From: Bacteroidia bacterium
GTDB lineage: Bacteria > Bacteroidota > Bacteroidia > B-17B0 > Aurantibacillaceae
Reading direction: 5' to 3'
Length of the DNA: 64,000 nt
NCBI GenBank assembly: GCA_014378485.1
Contig: JACMNO010000061.1
Coordinates: 1 to 64,000 of the forward strand
Position numbers and translations under genes: made by a program. Below, piece by piece: positions 53,097 through 63,006 of the stretch; positions within the stretch are counted from its first letter, which is position 1, and the number at the start of each line of letters is the position of its first letter. The notes beneath the pieces are model-generated. The model did no database searches and was not told where the DNA came from. It worked only from the letters and a program-made list of their open reading frames with translations.

Positions 53097-53759
53097 ATGA
53101 AAAAGATAATCTTATTAATAGCAACCATAACTTTAACAGTATTTAATTCTTACGCTCAGGACCAGGATCCTAAAGCTAAAGTAATTCTTGACGACCTAAG
53201 TAAAGTTACCAAAGCCTACAAAACAATCACTTCAGAATATATTTTTACTATCCTGAATAAAGATAAAAAGCAAACAGAAAAACAAACCGGAAAAGTATTT
53301 GTAAAAGGTTCTAAATTTAAATTGGAAATTCCCGGTAACACTATTGTTTGCGACGGAAAAACAATCTGGGCACATAACAAAGATGCAAACGAAGTTACCA
53401 TTAAGAACTTTGATGCTACTAATGAAGACCAGTTAAATCCATCCAAGATTTTTACACTATATGAAACTGGTTATAAATATAAATATGAGAAAGAAGAAAA
53501 AGTTGGTGCCGCTATGTGCCATGCTATCATTCTTTACCCTTCTGTTAAACCAGAAAAAAAGAAATTTCATACCGTGAAAATATTTGTTGATAAAGCCAAA
53601 AAGCAAGTTGCCAGATTAACGATGATGATGAAGGATGGAACAACGCAGAACTACGATATTAAAACCTTTAAGCCAAATGCAGTAATTGCAGACAATATAT
53701 TTGTATTTGATACAAAAGCGTTTAAAGCCGACCAGATTACTGACGAAAGAGATCTGTAA
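53097..53759 (+). CDS. LolA-like outer-membrane lipoprotein carrier
   Basis: A 220-residue periplasmic protein with a signal peptide ending 'NSYAQ' (residue 20). The LolA-like fold shows in 'DDLSKVTKAYKTITSEYIFT', 'GKVFVKGSKFKLEIPGNTIV', 'CDGKTIWAHNKDANEVTI' and 'VFDTKAFKADQITDERDL' at the end. It is predicted to carry lipoproteins, or another lipid, across the periplasm; without more evidence I do not call it lolA. The gene lies 6 bp before aroE, so the two are co-transcribed. Confidence 0.88.
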   Translation: MKKIILLIATITLTVFNSYAQDQDPKAKVILDDLSKVTKAYKTITSEYIFTILNKDKKQTEKQTGKVFVKGSKFKLEIPGNTIVCDGKTIWAHNKDANEVTIKNFDATNEDQLNPSKIFTLYETGYKYKYEKEEKVGAAMCHAIILYPSVKPEKKKFHTVKIFVDKAKKQVARLTMMMKDGTTQNYDIKTFKPNAVIADNIFVFDTKAFKADQITDERDL

Positions 53760-53765
53760 CAACTG

Positions 53766-54509
53766 ATGAATTTTGGGCTCATTGGCAAATCCTTGTCACA
53801 TTCATTTTCTAAAGCTTATTTAGAGAAAAAATTTATTAAAGAAGATAAAATTGGCTTTCAGTATTCTAATTTTGATCTTGAAAATTTGGATTCTTTTATG
53901 GAAATAATCTCTGCTAACCATTTGACAGGATTAAATGTAACCAAGCCTTATAAAGAAGCAATCATTCCTTATTTAAACGAGTTGGATGTTACAGCCAAAG
54001 AAATTGGAGCAGTAAATTGTGTAAAAATATCCTGGCAGAGCAATACGCCTTTTTTAATCGGTTATAATACCGATTATTATGGATTTGCTCAAAGTATAAA
54101 ACCATTTTTGGAACCCATTCATCAACGAGCGTTGATATTGGGAACCGGAGGTGCATCTAAGGCCATTGCGTATGCCTTAAAAAATGTAGGAGTTGATTTT
54201 TATTATGTCACGTCTGGTAAAAAAAAAGCTTCTAATTATTTTCACTATTCAGAACTAAACGAATATGTGTTGAATGCATTTAAACTGATTGTTAATTGTA
54301 CTCCGCTAGGAATGTACCCAAAAACAGACACCTGCCCTGAGATTCCATTCGAGTTTATCGATAGAGAACATTTATTATATGATTTGATTTATAACCCGGA
54401 AGAAACATTGTTTTTGAAAAAGGGAAAAGAGCGCGGGGCCGCGACGATTAATGGATTGAATATGCTGAAATTACAGGCAGATAAAGCATGGGAGATTTGG
54501 CACACTTAA
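53766..54509 (+). CDS. aroE: shikimate dehydrogenase
   Basis: A 247-residue enzyme that reduces 3-dehydroshikimate to shikimate with NADPH in aromatic amino-acid synthesis. The substrate site is seen in 'GKSLSHSFSKAYLEKKF' and 'LNVTKPYKEAIIPYL', and the NADP loop in 'ALILGTGGASKAIAYAL'. The C-terminal 'NGLNMLKLQADKAWEIW' is typical. It is shorter than the 270-residue norm, as in other Bacteroidota. Confidence 0.95.
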   Translation: MNFGLIGKSLSHSFSKAYLEKKFIKEDKIGFQYSNFDLENLDSFMEIISANHLTGLNVTKPYKEAIIPYLNELDVTAKEIGAVNCVKISWQSNTPFLIGYNTDYYGFAQSIKPFLEPIHQRALILGTGGASKAIAYALKNVGVDFYYVTSGKKKASNYFHYSELNEYVLNAFKLIVNCTPLGMYPKTDTCPEIPFEFIDREHLLYDLIYNPEETLFLKKGKERGAATINGLNMLKLQADKAWEIWHT

Positions 54510-54547
54510 TTTATTTCCTGATTTTTATAAAAAGATATAAATAGAAA

Positions 54548-54573
54548 AGAGAGCAAATTTTATTTTGCTCTCT
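54548..54573. terminator. bidirectional terminator
   Basis: The arms AGAGAGCAAA and TTTGCTCTCT pair between the convergent genes aroE and the OmpA-family gene. Confidence 0.88.
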
Positions 54574-54607
54574 TCTCATTTTATATTGTTTGTTATTTGT
54601 CAGAAAT

Positions 54608-56557
54608 TTATTTTTTCATAATAATAAATTCTGTCCGCCTGTTCTTTTGAAACTCCTCATCCGAACAATTAGAAACAACAGTACCCTCACATGAACATCC
54701 GTTTACAGGATTTTCTTCGCCATACCCTTTTCCTGAGATACGCTCCGGTTTTGTAATTCTTGATTTGATAAACCATGCAGTCGTTTTTGCTCTCTTGTCT
54801 GATAACGCCTGGTTGTATTCTTTTGTAGCCCTGCAATCAGAGTAGGATCTTAATTCTACCACCATGTTTGGATAATCATTCATTATTTTAACGATGTTCT
54901 TTAATTCTTCCAATGCATCCTCACGAAGATTAAATTTATCCAGGTCAAAATAAACAGTTTCCGATTTGAAATCTCCTGTGTAAGAGATTTTTCCTAAATC
55001 TGCACCAACTTCAATTTGTTTGTCAATGGCCTCTTCTTTACTTAGTAAAGTAACATCAGCATTTACTATATTTTCTTTATCAAAGGCTACTTTGGTTTGG
55101 CCTTTTGTGTACTTCTCTTTCTTGCCGGTTAATTCATATTTTTTATCTGTACCAACTACAAAAGAAAAAGCACCTTCAGTATTTGTTGTTACAGTATCCA
55201 ATACATAACCTTTTTCACTTAACAAGGTGATGAATGTATTTGGAATTGGATTTCCGTCTTTATTTTTAGCAATACCCTGGATCTTTTTCTCAACAGTAAA
55301 GCCTTTTAATAAATCAAAAGAATAAATGTCGTCATCACCTTCTCCTCCAACTCTATCCGATGAAAAATAACCTTTGTTTGTTTTAGTATTTACTATCGCT
55401 GCGTAATCATCGTATTGAGTATTTAGAGGAGAACCTGCGTTATAAGGAGCACCTAATTTAGAACCATTAGCTTGGCAAATAAAAATATCCATTCCCCCAA
55501 GGCCAAAACGTCCGTTTGAAGCAAAAAGAAGTGCTTTACTGTTTTCTTCATAAAACGGAAAGGTTTCATCTCCTTCAGTATTTATTTCAGGTCCCAGGTT
55601 TTCTGCTTTGCTCCAAGTTCCTTTATCATCTTTAGTTACTTTATAAAGATCGCTGCCTCCAAATCCTCCGGGCATATCACTTACAAAATACATAGTATTT
55701 CCATTAGCACTTAAGCAGGGATGGCCAACTGAATAATCTTTGTTATTAAGATAAAACGATTCTTCTTTTGACCATTTTCCTTCAGTGTTTTTAGTGAAAA
55801 ATATTTCAAGAGTTACAACTTTATCTTTTTTTGTAAGATCATAATTGTTTTTTGTGAAAGCCGCGTAGTTACCATCAGCACTGAAGCTAGCCGGACCATC
55901 ATGCATTTTTCCATCTAACTTTTTTGCAAGAATTTTTGGTTTTTTCAATTGATCTCCATCCACTTCAGAAATATACATATCAAGGTAAGGTTGTCCGTTC
56001 CAGTTTGATTTGCGCGCAATCATTTTAGCATTTGATCTGCTTGATGCAAAAACAATACTGTTTTTGTAATAAGCAGTTCCAAAATCCTGAGCTTCTGTAT
56101 TTAAGTCCGGATGTCCTACTTTGTATTTACCATCATCTGTTTTCATATTGGTTATGTTTCCTTTGTTGGCAACATAGTCTTTTGAACGCAAATCATTTGG
56201 TTTAAGATCTTTGTATTTATCCATCCAGGTGTTAGACTCATCGTATTTTCCATTGCTTTTTAAAATCATGGCATAATTAAAAAAGTCTTCCGATTGATTT
56301 CCGTCAGGCATAGTAACCAGTTTGGAATAGGCAATTTCTGATTCTTTAAATTTACCAATGTTGGAATAGCTTTTGGCTAATCGTCGTTGCCCTTCAACAG
56401 ATAAATCTTTTGAACGTTTATAGAGATCAATGGCCTTGTCAAACGCATAAGTAAAATAATACTTGTCGCCTTTTAATTCTCTGTTTGATTTGTCGGCTGC
56501 AAAACTGTTAAGGCTTGCGGCAAGACATAATATAATTGTTATAATGAGTGATTTCAT
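54608..56557 (-). CDS. PorE-like OmpA-family protein (TPR, propeller, OmpA)
   Basis: A 649-residue periplasmic outer-membrane-anchored protein. A signal peptide ends near 'LNSFAAD' (residue 20). TPR-like helices cover about 20-135, a PD40-type propeller about 150-400 ('FASSRSNAKMIARKS', 'GNTMYFVSDMPGGFGGSDLY', 'KALLFASNGRFGLGGMDIF'), a CarboxypepD_reg-like domain about 430-510, and a peptidoglycan-binding OmpA domain about 535-649 ('YFDLDKFNLREDALEEL', 'RSYSDCRATKEYNQALSDKR'). This is the PorE layout of the T9SS. It follows the PorP/SprF gene on the same strand, 30 bp away, so they probably act together in secretion or surface anchoring. Confidence 0.9.
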   Translation of the reverse strand: MKSLIITIILCLAASLNSFAADKSNRELKGDKYYFTYAFDKAIDLYKRSKDLSVEGQRRLAKSYSNIGKFKESEIAYSKLVTMPDGNQSEDFFNYAMILKSNGKYDESNTWMDKYKDLKPNDLRSKDYVANKGNITNMKTDDGKYKVGHPDLNTEAQDFGTAYYKNSIVFASSRSNAKMIARKSNWNGQPYLDMYISEVDGDQLKKPKILAKKLDGKMHDGPASFSADGNYAAFTKNNYDLTKKDKVVTLEIFFTKNTEGKWSKEESFYLNNKDYSVGHPCLSANGNTMYFVSDMPGGFGGSDLYKVTKDDKGTWSKAENLGPEINTEGDETFPFYEENSKALLFASNGRFGLGGMDIFICQANGSKLGAPYNAGSPLNTQYDDYAAIVNTKTNKGYFSSDRVGGEGDDDIYSFDLLKGFTVEKKIQGIAKNKDGNPIPNTFITLLSEKGYVLDTVTTNTEGAFSFVVGTDKKYELTGKKEKYTKGQTKVAFDKENIVNADVTLLSKEEAIDKQIEVGADLGKISYTGDFKSETVYFDLDKFNLREDALEELKNIVKIMNDYPNMVVELRSYSDCRATKEYNQALSDKRAKTTAWFIKSRITKPERISGKGYGEENPVNGCSCEGTVVSNCSDEEFQKNRRTEFIIMKK

Positions 56558-56587
56558 GTTTTATTATTTTAGGTAATGTTTTTTCTA

Positions 56588-57529
56588 TTAAAAATGTCTT
56601 GGTGTGTGGATTTGTTTTTTGCTGTTAAAAATAAAATCGTAACGCAACATGATTTCATGACTTCCACTGTTATAACGTCCGGTTTTTAAGCCATAAGACC
56701 AATCATAAGAGTAACCTACATGTAACTGATTAGTCAAATCAACCCCAATAAGTCCGCCAAAAGCATCGCCCGTGCGGTACATAGCACCAAGAGTTAATTT
56801 TTTCATAATAACAAACGAAGCGGTAAGGTCAGCCTGCATTGGAGCCCCCGGAGTAGCTTTCACTAAAGTTGTCGGTTTAAACGCCAGGTTATCACCCAGG
56901 TTTATTACACCACCGGCAATGAAAAAATAGTGTCTTTGTTCCGCTCCAAGTAAAGTGGTTCCGGCAACCTGACTTACTTTTGAATAATTATTTTGTATCA
57001 GGCCTGGTACAGAGATACCCGCATAAAAACGTTCTCTTGAATAGTAAATTCCAAAACCAAAATTTGGTACGGCCCTGTTTGATAAATTATTTTGAAAAGC
57101 AGGATCATTTTGTTGATCTAATTCAAGCGCACTTAAATTTGCCTGAAAAATATTTGCACCTCCACTTATGCCTAGAGCCAACTTTGATTTTTTTGTCAAT
57201 TTCATTCTATAAGCAAAATCTGCAAAGATGGATGTTCGGTTGGTGGGCCCGATTTTATCGTTTAAGACTGAAAGACCTACACCGATATGATCATTGATTA
57301 AAGGTGAATGCATAGTTAATGATTGAACAACCGGTGCGCCTTTATAGTTCACCCATTGAGAGCGATGAAGACCAGTAACGGTTAATGCATCTCTACTTCC
57401 TGCATATCCGGGATTTACCATCAGTGTATTGTACATATAGTGCGTATACATTGGATCCTGCTGAGCTTGCGCGGTTAAACTCCCTAAGGTTGTAACCAAT
57501 GCCAATGTTATTTTTTTAAGTGTTTTCAT
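56588..57529 (-). CDS. PorP/SprF-family outer-membrane protein
   Basis: A 313-residue outer-membrane barrel of the PorP/SprF family (type IX secretion and gliding). A signal peptide ends 'GSLTAQAQ'. The family start 'QDPMYTHYMYNTLMVNPGYA' and 'GLHRSQWVNYKGAPVVQSLT' are unmistakable, and the end 'RYDFIFNSKKQIHTPRHF' is typical of such barrels. SprF is needed to secrete the SprB adhesin; here it sits between a CHU_C-type adhesin gene (upstream) and a PorE-like gene (downstream). Confidence 0.95.
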   Translation of the reverse strand: MKTLKKITLALVTTLGSLTAQAQQDPMYTHYMYNTLMVNPGYAGSRDALTVTGLHRSQWVNYKGAPVVQSLTMHSPLINDHIGVGLSVLNDKIGPTNRTSIFADFAYRMKLTKKSKLALGISGGANIFQANLSALELDQQNDPAFQNNLSNRAVPNFGFGIYYSRERFYAGISVPGLIQNNYSKVSQVAGTTLLGAEQRHYFFIAGGVINLGDNLAFKPTTLVKATPGAPMQADLTASFVIMKKLTLGAMYRTGDAFGGLIGVDLTNQLHVGYSYDWSYGLKTGRYNSGSHEIMLRYDFIFNSKKQIHTPRHF

Positions 57530-57568
57530 TTTATATATTGTTTATTGAATGTTATTCTAATTTTATTT

Positions 57569-60550
57569 TTATCTGTTTAAATAGATGGTTCCTTTATAAA
57601 CCGGCGAATCATTTTTCAGGTCAAGTAGATAAAAATATGTTCCAACTGGTAATTCGTTTCCTCCAATTCTTAAGCCTATTGTTGCATTTCCAGTCCATGT
57701 ATTTTGATAGTTATTGGTTTCATACACTTTATCTCCCCAACGGTTAAAGATGGTAAATGTGTTGCCTGTATAGATCTGGATTCCACGAATAAAGAAGACA
57801 TCATTTATTCCATCACCGTTTGGTGAAAAGCCTTCAGGGATAAAGAAATCGGTTGTATCACAATTGATAACCGAAACATCTGTTGTTGTAGAAGCAGTTC
57901 CGCAACTATTGGTAACATTTAAAGAATAGGTTCCTGCATTTGCCATTGTTGTATTTGCTATAACCGGATTTTGTGAAGAATTTGAAAAAGCATTAGGTCC
58001 TGCCCAGTTGTATGTAGCTCCTGACACTGATTGCGCTGTTAAGTTTATTAAACCATCAACACAAGCCGGGGAATTACTGCTGGCTATTGCAACCGCTAAA
58101 GGAGTTATAGAAAGAGAAACTAATACTGACGTATCATTTGGTGCACATGCTCCTGAGACAACTACATTGTAATTAGAAGCTACATCCGATAAATTTGCCG
58201 GATTAATTGTCATGGTAGCTGTAGTTGCTCCAAAAATATTTCCTCCATTAATTAAATTAACAGTTCCTTTTCTCCATTGGTAAGTCAGTGATGATCCTGT
58301 CGCAGAAATTGAAAAGCTTACCGGACTTCCTACACATGTTACTTTATTAGTAGGCTCTGTAGTAATAACAGATCCCCCAACATTTAAAGAAACAAATATT
58401 GATGTATCATTTGGAGGACAAGACCCTGTTACAATAACATGATAATTTGAGGCCACATCCGCTAAACTTACAGGGTTAATTGTAAGCGTGGCAGTAGTTG
58501 CACCTGAAACATTTCCTCCGTTGATTAAATTTATCAATCCTTTTTTCCATTGGTAGGTAAGGCCTGAACCAGAAGCTGCTATTGAAAAACTAGCAGAACT
58601 TCCAGGACAAACTGTTTGATTAACTGGCTCTGTGGTGATAATAGAACCCCCAACATTTAAAGAAACAAATATGGATGTATCATTTGGAGGACAAGTCCCG
58701 GTTACAATAACATGATAATTTGAGGCCACATCCGTTAAACTTACAGGATTAATTGTAAGAGTAGCAGTAGTTGCACCCGAAATAGTTGCTCCGTTGATTA
58801 AATTTATCAACCCTTTTTTCCATTGGTAGGTAAGGCCTAAACCCGAAGCTGCCACTGTAAAGCTAGCAGAACCTCCCAAGCATGTAATCTGATTGGATGG
58901 TTCTGATGTAATAATAGTGCCATTATTAACATTCAAAGAGACATTGATAGAAGTATCACTAGGCGCAAAAGAACCATTTACGATTACGTTGTAGTTAGAA
59001 GCCGCGTCGATCAAAGCTGCAGGGTTAATTGTAAGAGTAGCAGTTGTTGCTCCTGAAATATTTGCTCCGTTAACTAAATTTGCATTTCCTTTTCTCCATT
59101 GATAAGTAATATTTGTACCTGTTGCAGAAACAACAAAACTAGCAGAGTTTCCTACACATACATTTTGAGTAGATGGATCAGTAACAACTAAAGGAGAATT
59201 AAATCCACAATTTCCTAAAGGTATATTAACGGTTACTGCATTTGTATTTACTGCACCATTAATAGTCAATACTCGTCCGTTAATTGTTGCGTTAGTTTGT
59301 AAATTCACAGCACCTGCACCAATAACTGTTCCATTGAAAATTGTATTACTGTTAATATCAGTAGCACCGTTTATATTCCAATACACATTTTTTGCCTGTG
59401 CACCATTTCTTAATATTACTCTGGCATTTACACTTGTAGAAAATGCACCGTTTATCTTAATAACAAATACTGCATTTGGACTGCCCTGTGCATCCAAATA
59501 AAGAGTATCTGTTAGTGCAGTAGCTGCACCTAAAAGGTAAGAGTGTGGTGTTAGTACCAGGTTATGACCGAATAAGGCTGGAGCCATTAGAATGATATCA
59601 GATGGTAAAGCATTTAAATAATTGTAAGCGTTATTTAAATCTGTTGCGCAGGATGCGGTTGCTGCATCAGGAATAGGATGAATCATCCCTGTAACAAATA
59701 ATGGATTAAAACCAGTTGCTCCACCGCTGTTTGTTCCAACATCACCTCTCACTAAAGTAGGATCAATATTGTTGGTAACAGGTCCGATAGAAGAAAATAA
59801 AGCGAAGCAATTTGCAGATGCAAGATTTGGTGCAAGCGGTCCTACAAGAACCGGACTTCCGCAGCCAATAGGTTTATAAGCAAATATGCCGGAGACAGTA
59901 ACTGCCCCATTAGTTGAAAGCGCTCTTCCTTCAAGTGTATCTCCGGTACTCATATTAATGGCTGCATTGTTTGCAATAACAGTTCCCCTCATAGTGGTTC
60001 CTGTACCCATATCAACTAAACCTTCAACTTTCCAAAACACATTACATGCTTTAGCTCCATTTACTAATTTAACTTTTGAATTCGCATTGGTAGAGAAAGG
60101 CCCTTGAATTTTAAAAATAAATACAGCATTGGGATCTCCAAGACCGTCTAATGTAAGATTCAGGTTTAAAGTTGTTGCAGCAGGGCTGGAGTGCACTCCC
60201 GGAGTGAGGGTTTGCCCATTCCCTAATAAGACACCTGGAAAAGAAGTTGCAACAGTAGCATTTAACTGATTGTAAGCAACTATTAAATCTGCAGCACATG
60301 CCGCGCTTTGAGGCCCACCAGGATATAAATTACCATCTACGTTTCCGAAGTTAGTTATTGGCCCACTGTTTGCTCCAACATGGCCTGTCAAAAGTGTAAG
60401 ATATTGTGTACCTACGTTTGTTACAGCTCCAATAGAAGAAAACAGAACAAAATCAGCTGTAGTTCCCAAAGTGGGAGCCTGAGCAGATACTGCGTTTGGC
60501 AGTAATAATATAAGGCCCGCTGTTAAGAAATTAAATACTTTAGTTTTCAT
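57569..60550 (-). CDS. T9SS/gliding-type surface adhesin with two ice-binding-like DUF3494 domains
   Basis: A 993-residue protein with a signal peptide ending 'NAVSAQ' (residue 24, from the ATG at 60550). Residues about 26-225 and 240-440 are two DUF3494 (ice-binding-like) beta-solenoid domains; each repeats the 'FVLFSSIGAVTN'/'FALFSSIGPVTN' start and the 'FIFKIQGPFSTNANSKV'/'FVIKINGAFSTSVNARV' middle. Four Ig-like repeats of about 91 residues follow (about 450-815), then a fifth Ig-like part and a CHU_C gliding-motility-type C-terminus ('FFIPEGFSPNGDGINDVFF', 'FNRWGDKVYE') that sends it through the T9SS. Two of the Ig units are nearly identical at DNA level. Ice binding, or use of the fold in adhesion, is inferred. 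Confidence 0.92.
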   Translation of the reverse strand: MKTKVFNFLTAGLILLLPNAVSAQAPTLGTTADFVLFSSIGAVTNVGTQYLTLLTGHVGANSGPITNFGNVDGNLYPGGPQSAACAADLIVAYNQLNATVATSFPGVLLGNGQTLTPGVHSSPAATTLNLNLTLDGLGDPNAVFIFKIQGPFSTNANSKVKLVNGAKACNVFWKVEGLVDMGTGTTMRGTVIANNAAINMSTGDTLEGRALSTNGAVTVSGIFAYKPIGCGSPVLVGPLAPNLASANCFALFSSIGPVTNNIDPTLVRGDVGTNSGGATGFNPLFVTGMIHPIPDAATASCATDLNNAYNYLNALPSDIILMAPALFGHNLVLTPHSYLLGAATALTDTLYLDAQGSPNAVFVIKINGAFSTSVNARVILRNGAQAKNVYWNINGATDINSNTIFNGTVIGAGAVNLQTNATINGRVLTINGAVNTNAVTVNIPLGNCGFNSPLVVTDPSTQNVCVGNSASFVVSATGTNITYQWRKGNANLVNGANISGATTATLTINPAALIDAASNYNVIVNGSFAPSDTSINVSLNVNNGTIITSEPSNQITCLGGSASFTVAASGLGLTYQWKKGLINLINGATISGATTATLTINPVSLTDVASNYHVIVTGTCPPNDTSIFVSLNVGGSIITTEPVNQTVCPGSSASFSIAASGSGLTYQWKKGLINLINGGNVSGATTATLTINPVSLADVASNYHVIVTGSCPPNDTSIFVSLNVGGSVITTEPTNKVTCVGSPVSFSISATGSSLTYQWRKGTVNLINGGNIFGATTATMTINPANLSDVASNYNVVVSGACAPNDTSVLVSLSITPLAVAIASSNSPACVDGLINLTAQSVSGATYNWAGPNAFSNSSQNPVIANTTMANAGTYSLNVTNSCGTASTTTDVSVINCDTTDFFIPEGFSPNGDGINDVFFIRGIQIYTGNTFTIFNRWGDKVYETNNYQNTWTGNATIGLRIGGNELPVGTYFYLLDLKNDSPVYKGTIYLNR
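58108..59200. repeat. four tandem DNA repeats of about 273 bp within the adhesin gene
   Basis: Units start near 58108, 58381, 58654 and 58930, each about 273 bp (91 codons; the third is 276). Units 58381-58653 and 58654-58929 are nearly identical in long stretches, which implies recent duplication or gene conversion. They code for the Ig-like units. Confidence 0.85.
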
Positions 60551-60844
60551 TGATATTATATTTTTATATGAATTAATTTTCACAACACAAAAGTGATAAC
60601 TAAACACTTGTAAGTTTTATACAACGGGTGGCAATACTTACATATTTCACGGAATAAATAGTGATTCCAAATTTTAAGGACGCTTTAATCCATTTTGGAC
60701 CTCATAAGAATTTCGATCAATGAAATAGTATTAACAATAAAAAGAGTGAAAGAGATCTTATAGAATTAGGAAAATCGCTCAAAGATTTCCTGCAATAACA
60801 ATCTATTAATTAACTGATCAAAAGCGGACTGTTTAATTATTGTT

Positions 60845-62071
60845 CTAATTAAATTTACAGGTCAGCATGGCAATGTCATCTATAAACGGCATCTCACCTT
60901 TAAATTCTTCCAAGAAATAAAGTATGGCTTTGTTGATGAAAGCACAATCAGAATTCTTGTTGTTGATCAGAATATTTTTTATTTCATCAACCGATACAGT
61001 ATCTTCTCTATTATTAATTGTATCCGTTAATCCATCTGTGTAAGCAAATAAAACAGAATTCGAAGAAACTAACAGGGTTTCAGATTCAAGGGAAATCAAA
61101 GGGTTTGTAATTCCCAGTAAAGTACAACCAGTATCCAGACTGATGGCTTTATTGTTATTTAATAAAAGTGGAGCATTATGACCAGCATTGATGTATGATA
61201 ATTTTCTTGTGTCAATATTGTATTTGGCAATGAATAAAGAAATGAATTTTTCGCTTTTGGCATTATCACAAATCAACTGGTTGATATCGATTACTATTTC
61301 GGTTAAGCTTTGTGTGTATTTTAAAAGAACACGTAAAGCCGCTTGTAAATTACTCATCAATAAAGCCGCAGCAACTCCTTTACCAGAAACATCTGCCAAA
61401 CAAAATACCAGTTCAGAATCGTTGATCCAGATAACATCGTAGTAATCCCCACCAATTTGCTGATGAGGTAAATAAAGAGCATTCATCTCCAACTCTTTAA
61501 TATTTGGCAATGAGGAAGGAAATAGCATTTTCTGCATACTTTGGGCCAATTCTAACTCCTTTTGTATTGCTGCTTTTTGAATGGAAGTTTTATAAAGCTT
61601 TTTGTTTTCAATCGCAACTATCATCACATTTGTTAACGTTTGAATAAAAGGCAAATGTTTAATCGCCGAACTCATTTCAATTTTTTTCTCATCAAGGTCG
61701 CCCAATAATACAAATGCCAATGGAGTATGTTTGTGGTAAACCGGGATTACAATCTCAAAACGTTTGCTTAAATTTCCTTTGGAATAAGAGATGGTTTCAA
61801 TTTCCTGAATGTCTAATAGTTCAGGTTCAAATATTAAATGATTATAATCTTTATCAACTCCATATTTTAAAATGCAGGTCCATTCATTGGTGAAACTAAA
61901 TAAAACTAGTTTTCCAACTTTTAATTGGTTTTCTAAAATATCCTGGTAAATATCTAATAACTGTGCGGTAGTCACATTATTGTTGATCGCCTTTGTCATA
62001 AGTAACAAAGAGTTCAGCTTCACATCTTTTACTGAACTTGCAGTTTGTATGCTTGTTTTAGAAGTTTTCAA
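60845..62071 (-). CDS. GAF / SpoIIE-type PP2C phosphatase
   Basis: A 408-residue cytoplasmic protein. A GAF-like sensor domain spans about 30-165, a linker helix ('IQKELELAQSMQKMLFPSSL') follows, and the SpoIIE-type PP2C domain (about 200-408) has 'GGDYYDVIWI', 'LADVSGKGVAAALLMSNLQ' and 'AYTDGLTDTINN' with its metal Asp residues. It should dephosphorylate an anti-sigma-factor antagonist in a partner-switching network; no such partner gene is in the window. It lies directly after the LpxD homologue (2 bp), on the same strand. Confidence 0.93.
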   Translation of the reverse strand: MKTSKTSIQTASSVKDVKLNSLLLMTKAINNNVTTAQLLDIYQDILENQLKVGKLVLFSFTNEWTCILKYGVDKDYNHLIFEPELLDIQEIETISYSKGNLSKRFEIVIPVYHKHTPLAFVLLGDLDEKKIEMSSAIKHLPFIQTLTNVMIVAIENKKLYKTSIQKAAIQKELELAQSMQKMLFPSSLPNIKELEMNALYLPHQQIGGDYYDVIWINDSELVFCLADVSGKGVAAALLMSNLQAALRVLLKYTQSLTEIVIDINQLICDNAKSEKFISLFIAKYNIDTRKLSYINAGHNAPLLLNNNKAISLDTGCTLLGITNPLISLESETLLVSSNSVLFAYTDGLTDTINNREDTVSVDEIKNILINNKNSDCAFINKAILYFLEEFKGEMPFIDDIAMLTCKFN

Positions 62072-62073
62072 AA

Positions 62074-63006
62074 TTACTTGTCGTATAATTTATGAATTAA
62101 TGATGGAAGCTGTTTGAGAGCAAATATTTCTCTCATTTTGGCTTTTGCATCGGCCGCAGGTGAACCAAAAAATACTTTTCCTGAAGGTACATTTTCTCCT
62201 ACGCCGCTCTGAGCCTGTATCACTGCATCATCACCAATAATAATATTACTGGAGATACCAACCTGCCCCCACATTGTTACGCGGTTGCCTATAGTACAAC
62301 ATCCGGCAATTGCCACATTAGCGGCAAATAAACACATTTCGCCTATAACAACATCATGAGCTATATGAACTAAATTATCAATAATAGTTCCTTTGCCGAT
62401 AACCGTATCGGATGTAACACCCTTATCAATGGTGCAATTAGCGCCAATGTGCACGTTATCTTCTATCACCACATTACCGCAAGTATCCAATTGTTCAAAA
62501 TGTGTTCTTCGGTTTTTAAAATAAAATGCGTCAGATCCAACAATGGTTCCTGCATGAATAACCACATTGTTGCCGATTTTGCAATTGTCATAAACAATAA
62601 CATTAGGGTTCAGTATGCAGTTATCACCTATTGATACATGATTACCGATAAAAGCTCCAGGCATAATAATCGTGTTGACACCAATAATAGCAGATGAACT
62701 GGTAAACTGATTGGAATACTGCTTTGGTTTAAAATGCCGTGTTAATTTATTGAATGCCGTAAAAGGGTCTTCATGAATGATCAAGGCTTTTCCCTCAGGA
62801 CATTCCACTTCTTTATTTATCAAAATGGTGGTAGCTGCTGATTGCAATGCTTTTTCATAGTATTTGGGATGATCTACAAAAACTAAATCTCCACTTGTAA
62901 CACGATGTATTTCGTTAAATCCGGAAATTATATGAAGGTCATTTCCAATATATTCTGCATTAATAATAGCGGCAATATCTTTAAGGGTCGTAGAGTTAAT
63001 CTGCAT
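62074..63006 (-). CDS. lpxD: LpxD-like UDP-3-O-acylglucosamine N-acyltransferase
   Basis: A 310-residue acyltransferase of lipid A synthesis: it adds a hydroxyacyl chain to UDP-3-O-acyl-glucosamine. The N-terminal domain (about 1-100) is followed by a left-handed parallel beta-helix with hexapeptide repeats ('IGNHVSIGDNC', 'IGNNVVIHAG', 'HIGANCTIDKGV') and the active-site His in 'NLVHIAHDV'. Bacteroidota may have more than one LpxD-like gene, so it could be a paralogue rather than the main one. It is first in the operon, followed by the SpoIIE gene. Confidence 0.9.
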   Translation of the reverse strand: MQINSTTLKDIAAIINAEYIGNDLHIISGFNEIHRVTSGDLVFVDHPKYYEKALQSAATTILINKEVECPEGKALIIHEDPFTAFNKLTRHFKPKQYSNQFTSSSAIIGVNTIIMPGAFIGNHVSIGDNCILNPNVIVYDNCKIGNNVVIHAGTIVGSDAFYFKNRRTHFEQLDTCGNVVIEDNVHIGANCTIDKGVTSDTVIGKGTIIDNLVHIAHDVVIGEMCLFAANVAIAGCCTIGNRVTMWGQVGISSNIIIGDDAVIQAQSGVGENVPSGKVFFGSPAADAKAKMREIFALKQLPSLIHKLYDK

